Under the pieces are notes generated by a model, which searched no databases, was not told where the DNA came from, and saw only the letters and a program-made list of their open reading frames with translations. The position numbers and the translations under genes were made by a program. From contig JAEYBE010000048.1 of the NCBI GenBank assembly GCA_023404495.1, positions 1 to 64,000 on the forward strand: DNA of 64,000 nucleotides, in the 5' to 3' direction. The stretch is from Actinomycetes bacterium. Its GTDB lineage: Bacteria; Actinomycetota; Thermoleophilia; Solirubrobacterales; JACPNS01. This document shows positions 1-8,008 of the stretch, piece after piece. Each line of letters starts with the position of its first letter. The stretch's first letter is position 1.

Positions 1-151
1 TGGTCGTGGCGGCGGACGCGGAGGCCAGGGTGGCCCCGGCGGTCGCGGCGGACAGCAGTCTGCACCGCAGGCACCCGCCGCGAAGGCTCCGGAGGCCCCT
101 GCCGCAGAAGCGACTCCAGCACCCGAAGGCGAGGTGAAGAGCGATGCTTAG
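1..151 (+). CDS. rpsC: 30S ribosomal protein S3, C-terminal tail (partial)
   Basis: Only the last 49 codons are in the window, read from base 2 to the TAG at 149-151. The visible tail is Gly/Arg/Gln-rich (GRGGGRGGQGGPGGRGG), then Ala/Pro/Glu-rich, and ends GEVKSDA. The KH domains and the rest of S3 lie upstream. The identity comes from position: rpsC directly precedes rplP in the S10 operon, and the reading frame overlaps the rplP start by 8 bases (ATGCTTAG), the tight coupling expected inside this operon. S3 tails are variable in Actinomycetota, but an RGG-like tail is unusual. The function of the tail is unknown. Confidence 0.85.
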   Translation, partial: GRGGGRGGQGGPGGRGGQQSAPQAPAAKAPEAPAAEATPAPEGEVKSDA

Positions 152-563
152 CCCCAAGCGGACCAAGTACCGCAAGCACCACCGCGGTCGCATGGCCGGC
201 AACTCGCGCGGCGGCACGGCCGTCAACTTCGGCGAGTACGGCCTCAAGACCACCGAGCGCGGCTGGATCACGAACCGCCAGATCGAAGCGGCGCGAATCG
301 CGATGACCCGTCACATCAAGCGTGGCGGAAAGGTCTGGATCACGATCTTCCCGGACAAACCGACGACCAAGAAGCCGGCCGAGACCCGCATGGGTTCCGG
401 TAAGGGCTCGCCCGAGGGTTGGGTCGCCGTGGTCAAGCCTGGCCGCATCATGTTTGAGATGTCCGGTGTCAGCGAAGAACTCGCCCGCGAGGCGATGTCG
501 CTGGCCGGCGCGAAGCTCCCGGTCAAGACGAAGTTCGTCGTCCGCGAAGGGCAGGAGCAGTAG
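144..563 (+). CDS. rplP: 50S ribosomal protein L16
   Basis: This 139-residue protein begins MLSPKRTKYRKHHRGRM, the highly conserved L16 opening, and has normal family length. L16 organises the A-site and the elbow-binding region of 23S rRNA in the large subunit. The ATG at 144 lies inside the end of rpsC (8-base overlap), so translation is probably coupled. rpmC follows after 3 bases. The internal segment GRIMFEMSGVSEELAREA is also typical of L16. No odd features. Confidence 0.98.
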   Translation: MLSPKRTKYRKHHRGRMAGNSRGGTAVNFGEYGLKTTERGWITNRQIEAARIAMTRHIKRGGKVWITIFPDKPTTKKPAETRMGSGKGSPEGWVAVVKPGRIMFEMSGVSEELAREAMSLAGAKLPVKTKFVVREGQEQ

Positions 564-566
564 GTC

Positions 567-791
567 ATGGCAAAGGTTTCAATCAAGGACATCGCCGAGA
601 TGAAGGACGACCAGCTCGTCCACTACATCAAGGATTCCCGCGAGGAGCTCTTCAACCTTCGCTTCCGTCACGCGACGGGCGAGCTGGAGAACACCTCCTC
701 GATCAAAGAGGCAAAGAAGGCGCTGGCGCGTGGTTTGACTATTGCTAGCCGGCGCAAGCTTGACGTGAAGAGTGAGATTCAGCGTGGCTGA
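567..791 (+). CDS. rpmC: 50S ribosomal protein L29
   Basis: This 74-residue protein has the L29 two-helix hairpin signature (ELFNLRFRHATGELENTS, then a basic C-terminus). It binds near the peptide exit tunnel. The ATG at 567 follows rplP by 3 bases. The TGA at 789-791 overlaps the GTG start of rpsQ at 784. Length is ordinary for the family. Confidence 0.97.
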   Translation: MAKVSIKDIAEMKDDQLVHYIKDSREELFNLRFRHATGELENTSSIKEAKKALARGLTIASRRKLDVKSEIQRG

Positions 792-1428
792 CGAAGAGAA
801 CAAGAATTCAGAAGAAACAGTTGATGAGGTAGTTGAGAACGCCGCCGAGGACTCTTCGTCCTCGCAGGCTGCGGGCGAAGAGTCCTCGACGGCTGCCGCC
901 GACGCTGGTGAGGTTGCTGACGCTCCCTCCTCCGATGGTGGAGAGAGTGATGAGGCTGCTGAGCCTGAAGAGCAGCTCTCTCCTAAGGAGAGAAGGAAGA
1001 AGACTAAGTCTTCTCGTAATCGCAAGCCCAAGTACACGGGGTCTCTTGAGGAGCGTCGGGCTCAGCGTGATGTTCATCGCAAGAAGAAGGCCGTGCAGCG
1101 CCGGGCGCACCGCGCTAAGCAGCGTGACGCGCACAAGGCAGCTGGTCCGCGCGAGGGCACTCCGCCCGTCGTGAAGGAGCCGGGTCCCAAGAAGGTTCAG
1201 CAGGGCACCGTCGTCTCGAGCAAGACCGACAAGACGATCACGATCGAGATCCAGGTCCAGGAGTCCCACCGCATCTACAAGAAGGTCGTCCGCCGCACGA
1301 AGAAGCTGACCGCCCACGACGAGCGCAATGACGCCGGCGAAGGCGATGTGGTGCGCGTGATCGAGTCTCGTCCCCTGAGCAAGACGAAGCGCTGGCGCCT
1401 CGTCGAGATTGTGGAGCGTGCCAAGTGA
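784..1428 (+). CDS. rpsQ: 30S ribosomal protein S17 with long N-terminal extension
   Basis: The last ~80 residues are canonical S17: GTVVSSKTDKTITIEIQ, then RRTKKLTAHDERND and the hallmark RPLSKTKRWRLVEI. They bind 16S rRNA helices 7 and 11. The protein, however, is 214 residues from the GTG at 784, against the usual 80-110. The extra ~130 residues comprise an acidic Ser/Glu/Ala-rich stretch (residues ~5-75) followed by a strongly basic Lys/Arg-rich stretch (~78-125). The extension keeps the reading frame open continuously. It uses more A/T-ending codons (gct, tct, cct, gaa) than the neighbouring genes. GTG 784 is preferred because it overlaps the rpmC stop by 8 bases (GTGGCTGA); an ATG at 772 would add four residues. 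The role of the extension is unknown. Confidence 0.95.
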   Translation: MADEENKNSEETVDEVVENAAEDSSSSQAAGEESSTAAADAGEVADAPSSDGGESDEAAEPEEQLSPKERRKKTKSSRNRKPKYTGSLEERRAQRDVHRKKKAVQRRAHRAKQRDAHKAAGPREGTPPVVKEPGPKKVQQGTVVSSKTDKTITIEIQVQESHRIYKKVVRRTKKLTAHDERNDAGEGDVVRVIESRPLSKTKRWRLVEIVERAK

Positions 1429-1793
1429 TCCAGAACGAGTCCCGCCTCAAGGTCGCCGACAACACCGGCGCGCGCGAAATCCTCTGCATCCGTGTCCGTG
1501 GCGGCAGCCGCCGTCGCTACGCGGGCGTGGGCGACACCATCACCGCCACCGTCAAGCAGGCTGCGCCCAATGGCTCGGTCAAGAAGGGCGAGGTCGTGAC
1601 CGCTGTTGTCGTGCGCACGAAGAAGGAGTTCGGACGCGACGACGGCACGTACATCGCTTTCGATGAGAACGCCGCAGTGATCATCGACCAGCAGAACAAC
1701 CCGCGCGGCACCCGCATTTTCGGGCCGGTCGCGCGCGAACTGCGCGAGCGCAACTTCATGAAGATCATCTCGCTCGCACCGGAGGTGCTCTAG
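1425..1793 (+). CDS. rplN: 50S ribosomal protein L14
   Basis: This 122-residue protein has the full L14 pattern: IQNESRLKVADNTGAREI at the start, GDTITATVKQA in the middle, and REL-RERNFMKIISLAPEVL at the end. L14 sits at the subunit interface and contributes to bridge B8. The start is GTG at 1425, overlapping the rpsQ stop as GTGA, so the two are translationally coupled. Length is exactly typical. Confidence 0.98.
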   Translation: MIQNESRLKVADNTGAREILCIRVRGGSRRRYAGVGDTITATVKQAAPNGSVKKGEVVTAVVVRTKKEFGRDDGTYIAFDENAAVIIDQQNNPRGTRIFGPVARELRERNFMKIISLAPEVL

Positions 1794-1795
1794 TC

Positions 1796-2164
1796 ATGGC
1801 ACGCAAGCTCAAGAGCTACAAGCGCAACAAGGGTTCCAAGAAGGTCCGTCGCGGCGACCGCGTGGTCGTACTCGCCGGCAAGGACAAGGGCCACGTCGGC
1901 GAGGTGATTCGCGTCGACCACGAAAAGAACAAGGTTTTCGTCGAAGGCGCAATGATCCAGAAGGTCAGCAACCGCATCGCTCAGATGCGCAATGCCAACC
2001 AGGGTGCGCAGACGGGCGGTATCATCGAGCGCGAGGGTCCGATCCACGTATCGAACGTTGCCCTGGTCGACCCGAAGGACAACAAAGCCACGCGAGTGCG
2101 CGTTGTCCGTGAAGACGGTGCCCGCTCCCGTCGCTCAGCACGCTCCGGCCAGAAGCTGGACTAG
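1796..2164 (+). CDS. rplX: 50S ribosomal protein L24
   Basis: This 122-residue protein carries the KOW motif of L24 (GDRVVVLAGKDKGHVGEV, residues ~22-39). L24 is an assembly-initiating 23S rRNA binding protein. The C-terminal part (SNVALVDPKDNKATRVRV) is also typical. The ATG at 1796 follows rplN after 2 bases. Confidence 0.97.
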   Translation: MARKLKSYKRNKGSKKVRRGDRVVVLAGKDKGHVGEVIRVDHEKNKVFVEGAMIQKVSNRIAQMRNANQGAQTGGIIEREGPIHVSNVALVDPKDNKATRVRVVREDGARSRRSARSGQKLD

Positions 2165-2189
2165 GTACTCAAGGCAGTAACGATCAAAC

Positions 2190-2810
2190 ATGCACGCAGA
2201 CGCAGAAAACACCACAACTTCACCCAAGCCCGCGCCGCCGGCCCGCCTCAAGGTCAAGTACTTCGAGGAGATCCGTCCTGCGCTCAAGGAACAGCTGGGC
2301 CTTTCCAACATCATGGAAGTCCCGCAGATCGAGAAGATCGTCCTGAACATGGGCGTCGGTGAGGCCAAGCAGGACAAGAAGCTGCTCGAGGCCGCGCAGA
2401 CGCAGCTCGCGCAGATCGCCGGCCAGCAGCCGTCGGTCCGCCGCGCGCGCAAGTCGATCGCGACCTACAAGCTGCGCGACGGCATGCCGGTCGGTGTCGC
2501 CGTGACGCTGCGCGACGCCCGCATGTACGAGTTCCTCGACCGCCTGATTTCGATCGCCGTCCCGCGAATCCGCGACTTCCGCGGGCTCAACCCGAAGTCT
2601 TTTGACGGGCGTGGCAACTACGCGCTCGGCGTTCGCGAACAGATCATCTTCCCGGAGATCGACTACGACGAGATCGACCAGACACGTGGTCTCGACGTCG
2701 TCATCACCACGTCGGCCAAGAACGACGAGCACGCAAAGGCGCTGCTCGACGCCTTCGGCTTCCCATTTCGCAAGGCCCCCGAGCAGGCTCAAGAAGCCGT
2801 AGCGGCATAA
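2190..2810 (+). CDS. rplE: 50S ribosomal protein L5
   Basis: The 206-residue protein contains the L5 signatures PQIEKIVLNMGVGEAKQD, SIATYKLRDGMPVGVAVTLR and PRIRDFRGLNPKSFDGRGNY. L5 binds 5S rRNA and contacts the P-site tRNA. It is about 20 residues longer at the N-terminus than typical L5; the extra part is MHADAENTTTSPKPAPPARL. A later start would have to lie inside the conserved helix (LKVKYFEEIRPALKEQLG), so ATG 2190 is kept. The C-terminus adds a short Ala/Glu tail. Confidence 0.97.
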   Translation: MHADAENTTTSPKPAPPARLKVKYFEEIRPALKEQLGLSNIMEVPQIEKIVLNMGVGEAKQDKKLLEAAQTQLAQIAGQQPSVRRARKSIATYKLRDGMPVGVAVTLRDARMYEFLDRLISIAVPRIRDFRGLNPKSFDGRGNYALGVREQIIFPEIDYDEIDQTRGLDVVITTSAKNDEHAKALLDAFGFPFRKAPEQAQEAVAA

Positions 2811-2832
2811 GCAGAAAGAACCACTTCACGCC

Positions 2833-3018
2833 ATGGCAAAAACGTCACTCAAGGTCAAGCAGTCCCGCCCGCAGAAGTACTCGACGCGCGAGTACACCCG
2901 CTGCAACCGCTGCGGCCGTCCGCGCTCGGTCTACCGCAAGTTCGGCATCTGCCGCATCTGCCTGCGCGAGCTGGCGCACCAGGGCTACATCCCCGGAATG
3001 ACCAAGAGCAGTTGGTAA
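2833..3018 (+). CDS. rpsN: 30S ribosomal protein S14, zinc-binding type
   Basis: This 61-residue protein is the short type-Z S14. Four cysteines, C24-x2-C27 and C40-x2-C43 (CNRCGRPRSVYRKFGICRIC), form the zinc site. S14 is a late-assembling protein of the 30S head. The C-terminus GYIPGMTKSSW is diagnostic. Actinobacteria often carry a zinc-free paralogue elsewhere that replaces this one under zinc starvation; none is visible in this window. Confidence 0.98.
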   Translation: MAKTSLKVKQSRPQKYSTREYTRCNRCGRPRSVYRKFGICRICLRELAHQGYIPGMTKSSW

Positions 3019-3039
3019 GAGAGAGCAGTTTCTAGAGAC

Positions 3040-3444
3040 ATGACTACGAACGACCCGATCGCAGATTTCCTGACCCGCATCCGCAACGCGCTGCTCGTCG
3101 GCCACGACGAGATCACCTTGCCGTCTTCGAAGACGAAGGTCGAGATCGCGCGCGTGCTCAAGGAGCAGGGCTACATCCAGGAGTACGCCACGGCTCCGGC
3201 CAAGGACGTCCCCGGTGACGCCCTGACCGTGCGCCTGCGCTACGACGACGACCGTCGTCCGGTGCTTTCGGGCCTCAAGCGCATCTCCAAGCCTGGCCGC
3301 CGCGTGTTTGTGGCCAAGCAGGACATCCCGCGCGTACTCGGCGGCATGGGCACCACGATCGTCTCCACCAGCGGCGGCGTGATGACCGGTCACCAGGCCA
3401 CAAAGCAGGGTCTCGGCGGCGAGATCTGGGCGGAGGTCTGGTAG
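3040..3444 (+). CDS. rpsH: 30S ribosomal protein S8
   Basis: This 134-residue protein begins MTTNDPIADFLTRIRNAL and ends with the RNA-binding STSGGVMTGHQATKQGLGGE segment. Both are diagnostic of S8. It binds 16S helix 21 and, in E. coli, is the translational repressor of the spc operon. Its length is normal. rplF follows after 2 bases. Confidence 0.98.
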   Translation: MTTNDPIADFLTRIRNALLVGHDEITLPSSKTKVEIARVLKEQGYIQEYATAPAKDVPGDALTVRLRYDDDRRPVLSGLKRISKPGRRVFVAKQDIPRVLGGMGTTIVSTSGGVMTGHQATKQGLGGEIWAEVW

Positions 3445-3446
3445 CG

Positions 3447-3980
3447 ATGAGTCGTATTGGTGCACAGCCGATCGCGATTCCCGAGGGCGTCGCAATCGAA
3501 CTCGAGCGTGGCAACGTCACGGTCAAGGGTCCCAAGGGCGAGCTCTCGCAGAGCTTCGACCCGGACATCCTTGTCGAGCAGAACCAGGACACCCTGATCG
3601 TCACCCGTCCGTCCGACTCCAAGGAGCACAAGGCCCACCACGGCCTCGTTCGCGCGCTCGTCGCGAACATGGTCAACAACTGCGCCAATGGCTACTCGAA
3701 GGAACTCGAGATCCAAGGCGTCGGTTACCGCGCGGCGATGAAGGGCAAGAACATCGAGCTCTCCGTAGGGTTTTCGCACCCGGTCCTGATCGAGGCGCCC
3801 GAAGGCGTGACGATCGAGACGCCGCAGCCGACGCAGGTGATCATCTCCGGCGCGGACAAGCAGAAGGTCGGCGAGATCGCCGCCCAGATCCGCAAGGTGC
3901 GCCCGCCAGAGCCCTACAAGGGCAAGGGCATTCGTTACAAGGACGAGTACGTCCAGAGGAAGGTTGGTAAGCGCGCATGA
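3447..3980 (+). CDS. rplF: 50S ribosomal protein L6
   Basis: This 177-residue L6 has the two-domain repeat architecture and the C-terminal signature VGEIAAQIRKVRPPEPYKGK followed by GIRYKDEYVQRKVGKRA. It binds near the sarcin-ricin loop. The ATG is at 3447. The stop overlaps the ATG of rplR (ATGA, 3977-3980). Confidence 0.98.
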   Translation: MSRIGAQPIAIPEGVAIELERGNVTVKGPKGELSQSFDPDILVEQNQDTLIVTRPSDSKEHKAHHGLVRALVANMVNNCANGYSKELEIQGVGYRAAMKGKNIELSVGFSHPVLIEAPEGVTIETPQPTQVIISGADKQKVGEIAAQIRKVRPPEPYKGKGIRYKDEYVQRKVGKRA

Positions 3981-4339
3981 GCCAGACCGCGACGCGCATC
4001 AAGAACCAGCGCCGCACGCGCCGTAAGCGCCGTGTTCGCGCGAAGATCTCCGGCACCGCCGAGCGCCCTCGCATTTCCGTCGTGCGCTCAAATCGCGGCG
4101 TCTCCGCCCAACTGATCGACGACCTCGCCGGCAACACGCTGGCGTCCGTCAACTGGACCGAGGCTCCCTTGAAGGGTCTGTCCGGAGTCGAGCAGGCGAC
4201 CAAGGCCGGCGAACTGCTCGCCGAGCGTGCCAAGGCCGCCGGCGTCGAGAGTGCGGTCTTCGACCGCAACGGATTTTTGTACCACGGACGCGTCAAGGCG
4301 TTCGCCGAGGGTGTCCGCGAGGGCGGACTGACCGTTTAG
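3977..4339 (+). CDS. rplR: 50S ribosomal protein L18
   Basis: This 120-residue 5S rRNA-binding protein has the L18 pattern: RTRRKRRVRAKISGTAERPR near the N-terminus and FDRNGFLYHGRVKAFAEGVR at the C-terminus. Its start overlaps the rplF stop by 4 bases. Length is typical. Confidence 0.97.
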   Translation: MSQTATRIKNQRRTRRKRRVRAKISGTAERPRISVVRSNRGVSAQLIDDLAGNTLASVNWTEAPLKGLSGVEQATKAGELLAERAKAAGVESAVFDRNGFLYHGRVKAFAEGVREGGLTV

Positions 4340-4348
4340 AAGGATTTC

Positions 4349-5251
4349 ATGGCTGTAAAGCACCGCATCACGAACGTTTCATCCGACGGCCTGGACCTCC
4401 AGGAGCGCGTCGTCGACATCAACCGCGTGGCCAAGGTGGTCAAGGGTGGACGTCGCTTCTCCTTCACCGCGCTGGTCGTGGTGGGTGACGAGAAGTCGAT
4501 CGTCGGCATCGGCTACGGCAAGGCCAACGAAGTCCCGATCGCAATCCAGAAGGGCGTCGAGCAGGCCAAGAAGAACCTCTTCGAGGTGCCCAAGTACAAG
4601 TCGACGATCACGCACAAGACGCTGGGCACCTTCGGCTCGGGCCAGGTCATGCTCAAGCCGGCATCGACCGGTACCGGAGTGATCGCCGGCGGTGGAGTTC
4701 GCGCCGTGCTCGAGCTCGCCGGTGTGCACGACATCCTCGCCAAGTCGCTGGGCTCGCAGAACCCGATCAACCTCGTGAAGGCCACCGTCGACGCGCTGCA
4801 GTCCCTGCGCCGTCCGGAGGACGTCGCCAAGGCCCGCGGCCTGACCGTGCACGAGGTGCTCGGTATCGAGAAGCCCGCCGTCAAGAACGTCGAAGACACT
4901 GAGGCCGAGGCGTCAGCCGAGGTCGAGAGCGAGTTGGCAGTCGCCGACGCCGCGATCGAGACTGCGATCGTCGCCGAAGAGGCCGCGATCGAAGAGGCCG
5001 ACGCCGCCGCGGCAGCGGCCGATGTCGCCGAAGTCGCAGAAGCGATCGCTGAGAGCGCCGCCGAGCAGGGCGACGCCGAAACGGCCGCCGAGGCCGCGGA
5101 GATAGCAGTCGAGGCAGCCGAAGTGGCAGAGGCCGAGGCAGATGCGGCTGCGGCAGACAATGCTGTCGCCGAGGCTGCGGCCGAGGTCGCCGAAGAGGCA
5201 ATCGAGGCAGCCGAAGAGGCCGGCGAGGCGGCCGCCGAGGAGACCAAGTAA
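4349..5251 (+). CDS. rpsE: 30S ribosomal protein S5 with long Ala/Glu-rich C-terminal tail
   Basis: Residues 1-~175 are standard S5. They include LQERVVDINRVAKVVKGGRR, FSFTALVVVGD, GYGKANEVPIAIQKGVEQAK, GTGVIAGGGVRAVLELAGV and SQNPINLVKATVDAL. S5 controls decoding accuracy and mRNA entry. The protein is 300 residues where 160-210 is usual. The extra ~125 residues (from about residue 176) are almost only Ala and Glu with some Asp and Val, predicting a long acidic helix or disordered tail. No stop or frameshift separates it from the core. rpmD begins 3 bases after the stop. Tail function is not known. Confidence 0.96.
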   Translation: MAVKHRITNVSSDGLDLQERVVDINRVAKVVKGGRRFSFTALVVVGDEKSIVGIGYGKANEVPIAIQKGVEQAKKNLFEVPKYKSTITHKTLGTFGSGQVMLKPASTGTGVIAGGGVRAVLELAGVHDILAKSLGSQNPINLVKATVDALQSLRRPEDVAKARGLTVHEVLGIEKPAVKNVEDTEAEASAEVESELAVADAAIETAIVAEEAAIEEADAAAAAADVAEVAEAIAESAAEQGDAETAAEAAEIAVEAAEVAEAEADAAAADNAVAEAAAEVAEEAIEAAEEAGEAAAEETK

Positions 5252-5254
5252 GCG

Positions 5255-5437
5255 ATGGCCGGCACAATCAAGATCAAGCAGGTCAAGAGCAAGAACGGCG
5301 CCAACCACGCCCAGCGCGAGACCCTGCGCTCACTCAAGCTTGGAAAGATCGACTCCACGAACGAGGTCAAGGACTCCCCGGAGATCCGCGGCATGCTCCA
5401 CCGGGTGCGCCACCTGATCGTGGTTGAGGAGAATTAG
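5255..5437 (+). CDS. rpmD: 50S ribosomal protein L30
   Basis: This 60-residue protein matches bacterial L30: IKIKQVKSKNGANHAQRETL, LRSLKLGKIDSTNEVKDSPE and a C-terminal MLHRVRHLIVVEEN. It is a small ferredoxin-like 23S rRNA-binding protein, absent in some bacteria. Position between rpsE and rplO is canonical. Confidence 0.97.
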   Translation: MAGTIKIKQVKSKNGANHAQRETLRSLKLGKIDSTNEVKDSPEIRGMLHRVRHLIVVEEN

Positions 5438-5441
5438 GAAG

Positions 5442-5951
5442 ATGGCTGAAGGCCAGAAGAAGTCCGACACCGCAGAGGTCGTCGGCACCAACAACTTGAA
5501 GCCCGCGCCGCAACAGGCCAAGACCAGGAAGCGCGTCGGGCGCGGCCACGGTTCGGGCACCGGCAAGACTTCTGGTCGTGGCCACAAGGGCCAGGGTTCG
5601 CGTTCGGGCGGCAAGCCCGGACCCGCCTACGAAGGTGGTCAGACCCCGGTCCACATGCGCATGCGCAAGCTGCGTGGTGCGACGAAGAAGACCTCGATGC
5701 CGATCGGTCCGTTCCGCACGAGCACGCAGCCGGTCAACGTTGACGACCTCGCTCGCGTGTTCAAGGCTGGCGACACCGTCAACGCCGAGACGCTTGCGGC
5801 CAACGGCCTTGCCACGCGCAAGGGAGTCGCGATCAAGGTGCTCGGGCGTGGCGAGATCGACATCAAGCTCGACGTCACCGCCGCGAAATTCTCGGCCGAG
5901 GCTCAGCGCAAGATCGAAGCCGCCGGCGGCAGCTGCCAGGTCATTGACTAG
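5442..5951 (+). CDS. rplO: 50S ribosomal protein L15
   Basis: The 169-residue protein has the Gly-rich L15 core KRVGRGHGSGTGKTSGRGHK followed by RSGGKPGPAYEGGQTPVHMR. The ATG at 5442 is chosen because GAGGA at 5428-5432 and a second AGGAAG just before it supply Shine-Dalgarno-like sequence. An in-frame TTG at 5424 would overlap the rpmD end. About 30 residues precede the conserved core, slightly more than usual. L15 is a late-assembly protein of the large subunit. Confidence 0.97.
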   Translation: MAEGQKKSDTAEVVGTNNLKPAPQQAKTRKRVGRGHGSGTGKTSGRGHKGQGSRSGGKPGPAYEGGQTPVHMRMRKLRGATKKTSMPIGPFRTSTQPVNVDDLARVFKAGDTVNAETLAANGLATRKGVAIKVLGRGEIDIKLDVTAAKFSAEAQRKIEAAGGSCQVID

Positions 5952-5988
5952 TCTCCTCGCGTTCGCCCTGGGGAGGGCGTAGTCCACG

Positions 5989-7248
5989 ATGCTGCAGACA
6001 CTCGCCAACGCATTCCGCACTCCGGAGATTCGCCGCAAGATCGGCTTCGTTGCCGCGATGCTGCTGATCTACCGCGTCGGCTCGTACGTGCCCTCGCCGG
6101 GTGTCGACGTCGACCAGCTCAAGGAGTTCCAGAACCAGTTCGACAGCGGCAACATTCTCGGCTTCCTCAACCTCTTCTCCGGCGGCAGCCTCTCGCGCCT
6201 CTCGCTCTTCGCGCTGGGCATCATGCCGTACATCACCGCTTCGATCATCCTGCAGCTGCTCACCGTGGTCTCGCCGACGCTCGAGCAGCTCGCGCGCGAG
6301 GGCGAAGTCGGCCAGCAGAAGATCACCCAGTACACGCGCTACCTGACCGTCGGCCTTGCCGCGGCCCAGGCGATCGGCTACGTGATGCTCTTCAAGAGCC
6401 AGGACAACGCGGTGATCACCAACGGCTCGTTCGGCAACCTCCTGCTGATCGCCGTCTGTCTGACCGCCGGCACCGTGCTCCTGATGTGGATCGGTGAGTT
6501 GATCACCCAGCGGGGAATCGGCAACGGAATCTCACTGCTGATCTTCGCCTCGATCGTCTCTGGTCTGCCGGGCGGCGTCTCGTCCTGGTGGAACTCAACG
6601 GACCAGATCTTCAAGCTGATGATGCCGTTCATCGCGCTGGGCGTGATCGTCGCGGTCGTCTTCATCCAGGAAGGCCAGCGCCGCATCCCGGTGCAGTACG
6701 CAAAGCGTCAGGTCGGGCGCAAGATGACGCAGGGCGGCTCCACTTACCTGCCGCTGCGCGTCAACATGGCCGGCGTCATCCCGATCATCTTCGCCGCGTC
6801 GATCATGGCGTTCCCGCCGACGATCGCCACGCTGATCCAGGCCGACTGGGCGCAGAGCATCGCCAACTTCTTCAACCCGAACGGCGCCGCCTACATCATC
6901 GGCGAGTGCCTGTTCATCATCATGTTCACGTACTTCTACACGGCCGTCACGTTCAACCCGCGTGAACAGGCCGACAACCTGAAGAAGTACGGCGGCTTCA
7001 TCCCGGGCGTGCGGCCAGGTCTGCCAACGGCCGAATACCTCGACCGCATCCTTGCCCGCCTGACCTTCCCTGGCGCGCTCTACCTGGCCGCGGTCGCCGC
7101 TTTCCCGATGATCCTGATCAACCAGACCGGCGCCGGCTTCTACTTCGGCGGCACCTCGATCCTGATCACCGTCGGAGTGGCCCTGGACACGATGAAGCAA
7201 CTGGAGGCGCAACTCCAGATGCGCAACTACGAGGGCTTCCTCAACTAG
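5989..7248 (+). CDS. secY: Preprotein translocase channel subunit SecY
   Basis: This 419-residue integral membrane protein forms the SecYEG channel for protein export and membrane insertion. It shows ten hydrophobic segments. Diagnostic stretches include YRVGSYVPSPGVD near the first membrane segment, FNLFSGGSLSRLSLFALGIM (as NLFSGGSLSRLS), PYITASIILQLL, GIGNGISLLIFA, LRVNMAGVIPIIFA and the cytosolic loop IPGVRPG before the last segments. It follows rplO as in the spc operon and is co-transcribed with adk and map downstream. Confidence 0.98.
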   Translation: MLQTLANAFRTPEIRRKIGFVAAMLLIYRVGSYVPSPGVDVDQLKEFQNQFDSGNILGFLNLFSGGSLSRLSLFALGIMPYITASIILQLLTVVSPTLEQLAREGEVGQQKITQYTRYLTVGLAAAQAIGYVMLFKSQDNAVITNGSFGNLLLIAVCLTAGTVLLMWIGELITQRGIGNGISLLIFASIVSGLPGGVSSWWNSTDQIFKLMMPFIALGVIVAVVFIQEGQRRIPVQYAKRQVGRKMTQGGSTYLPLRVNMAGVIPIIFAASIMAFPPTIATLIQADWAQSIANFFNPNGAAYIIGECLFIIMFTYFYTAVTFNPREQADNLKKYGGFIPGVRPGLPTAEYLDRILARLTFPGALYLAAVAAFPMILINQTGAGFYFGGTSILITVGVALDTMKQLEAQLQMRNYEGFLN

Positions 7249-7298
7249 CTGTCTCCGAAGGGTGGCCGGGAACTGGTCGGCTATTGTCACCAGCTTCT

Positions 7299-7991
7299 AT
7301 GGCCGCCGAACTCAACCTCGTGCTTGTGGGTCCGCCTGGTGCCGGTAAAGGCACGCAGGCCTCTCGGCTGGTTGATGATTTCTCGTTGCCGTTCATTTCC
7401 GTCGGCGACATCCTGCGTGAGAACGTCAAGCAGGGCACCGAACTCGGCGGCAAGGCCAAGGAGTTCATGGACAAGGGCGAGCTGCTCCCTGACGAGTTGG
7501 TCGTCGATCTGATCATGGCTCGGCTGGCCGAAGACGACGCCAAGGACGGTTTCATCCTTGACGGCTTCCCGCGGACCGTCCCTCAGGCCGAGGCACTCGA
7601 CCAGGGTCTGACCGCGGCCGATCGCAAGCTCACCGCGGTAGTCGTGATCGAGGTTCCGGACGAGGAACTGATCGACCGACTCTCCGGCCGCCGCGTCAAT
7701 CCGACGACCGGTCGCACGTACCACATCAAGTACGACCCGCCCAAGCACGAGGGCGTCGACGATGTCGACGGCACCAAGCTGATCCAGCGCGACGACGACA
7801 AGCCCGAGACGATCGCAAACCGCCTGAAGGTCTACCACGACCAGACCGCGCCGGTGATCGGCTTCTACGAGCAGCAGAACACCGAGAACAAGGCGATGGT
7901 CCGCCGCATCGACGGCACCCGCGAGCCCGACGAGGTGTACCGCCACATTCGCGCTCTGGTCGCCACCGTGCGCCTCGAAGACACGCTCTGA
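7299..7991 (+). CDS. adk: Adenylate kinase
   Basis: Adk interconverts ATP + AMP and 2 ADP in the cytosol. The 230-residue protein has the P-loop GPPGAGKGT (residues 11-19), the AMP-binding DGFPRT segment, and a long LID (GRRVNPTTGRTYHIKYDPP). The LID lacks the zinc-binding cysteines of Gram-positive long-type enzymes. ATG 7299 is chosen; a TTG at 7284 is in frame but adds residues with no homology. It lies in the usual secY-adk-map order. Confidence 0.97.
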   Translation: MAAELNLVLVGPPGAGKGTQASRLVDDFSLPFISVGDILRENVKQGTELGGKAKEFMDKGELLPDELVVDLIMARLAEDDAKDGFILDGFPRTVPQAEALDQGLTAADRKLTAVVVIEVPDEELIDRLSGRRVNPTTGRTYHIKYDPPKHEGVDDVDGTKLIQRDDDKPETIANRLKVYHDQTAPVIGFYEQQNTENKAMVRRIDGTREPDEVYRHIRALVATVRLEDTL

Positions 7992-8008
7992 TCGATCGTC
8001 GCGACGGC

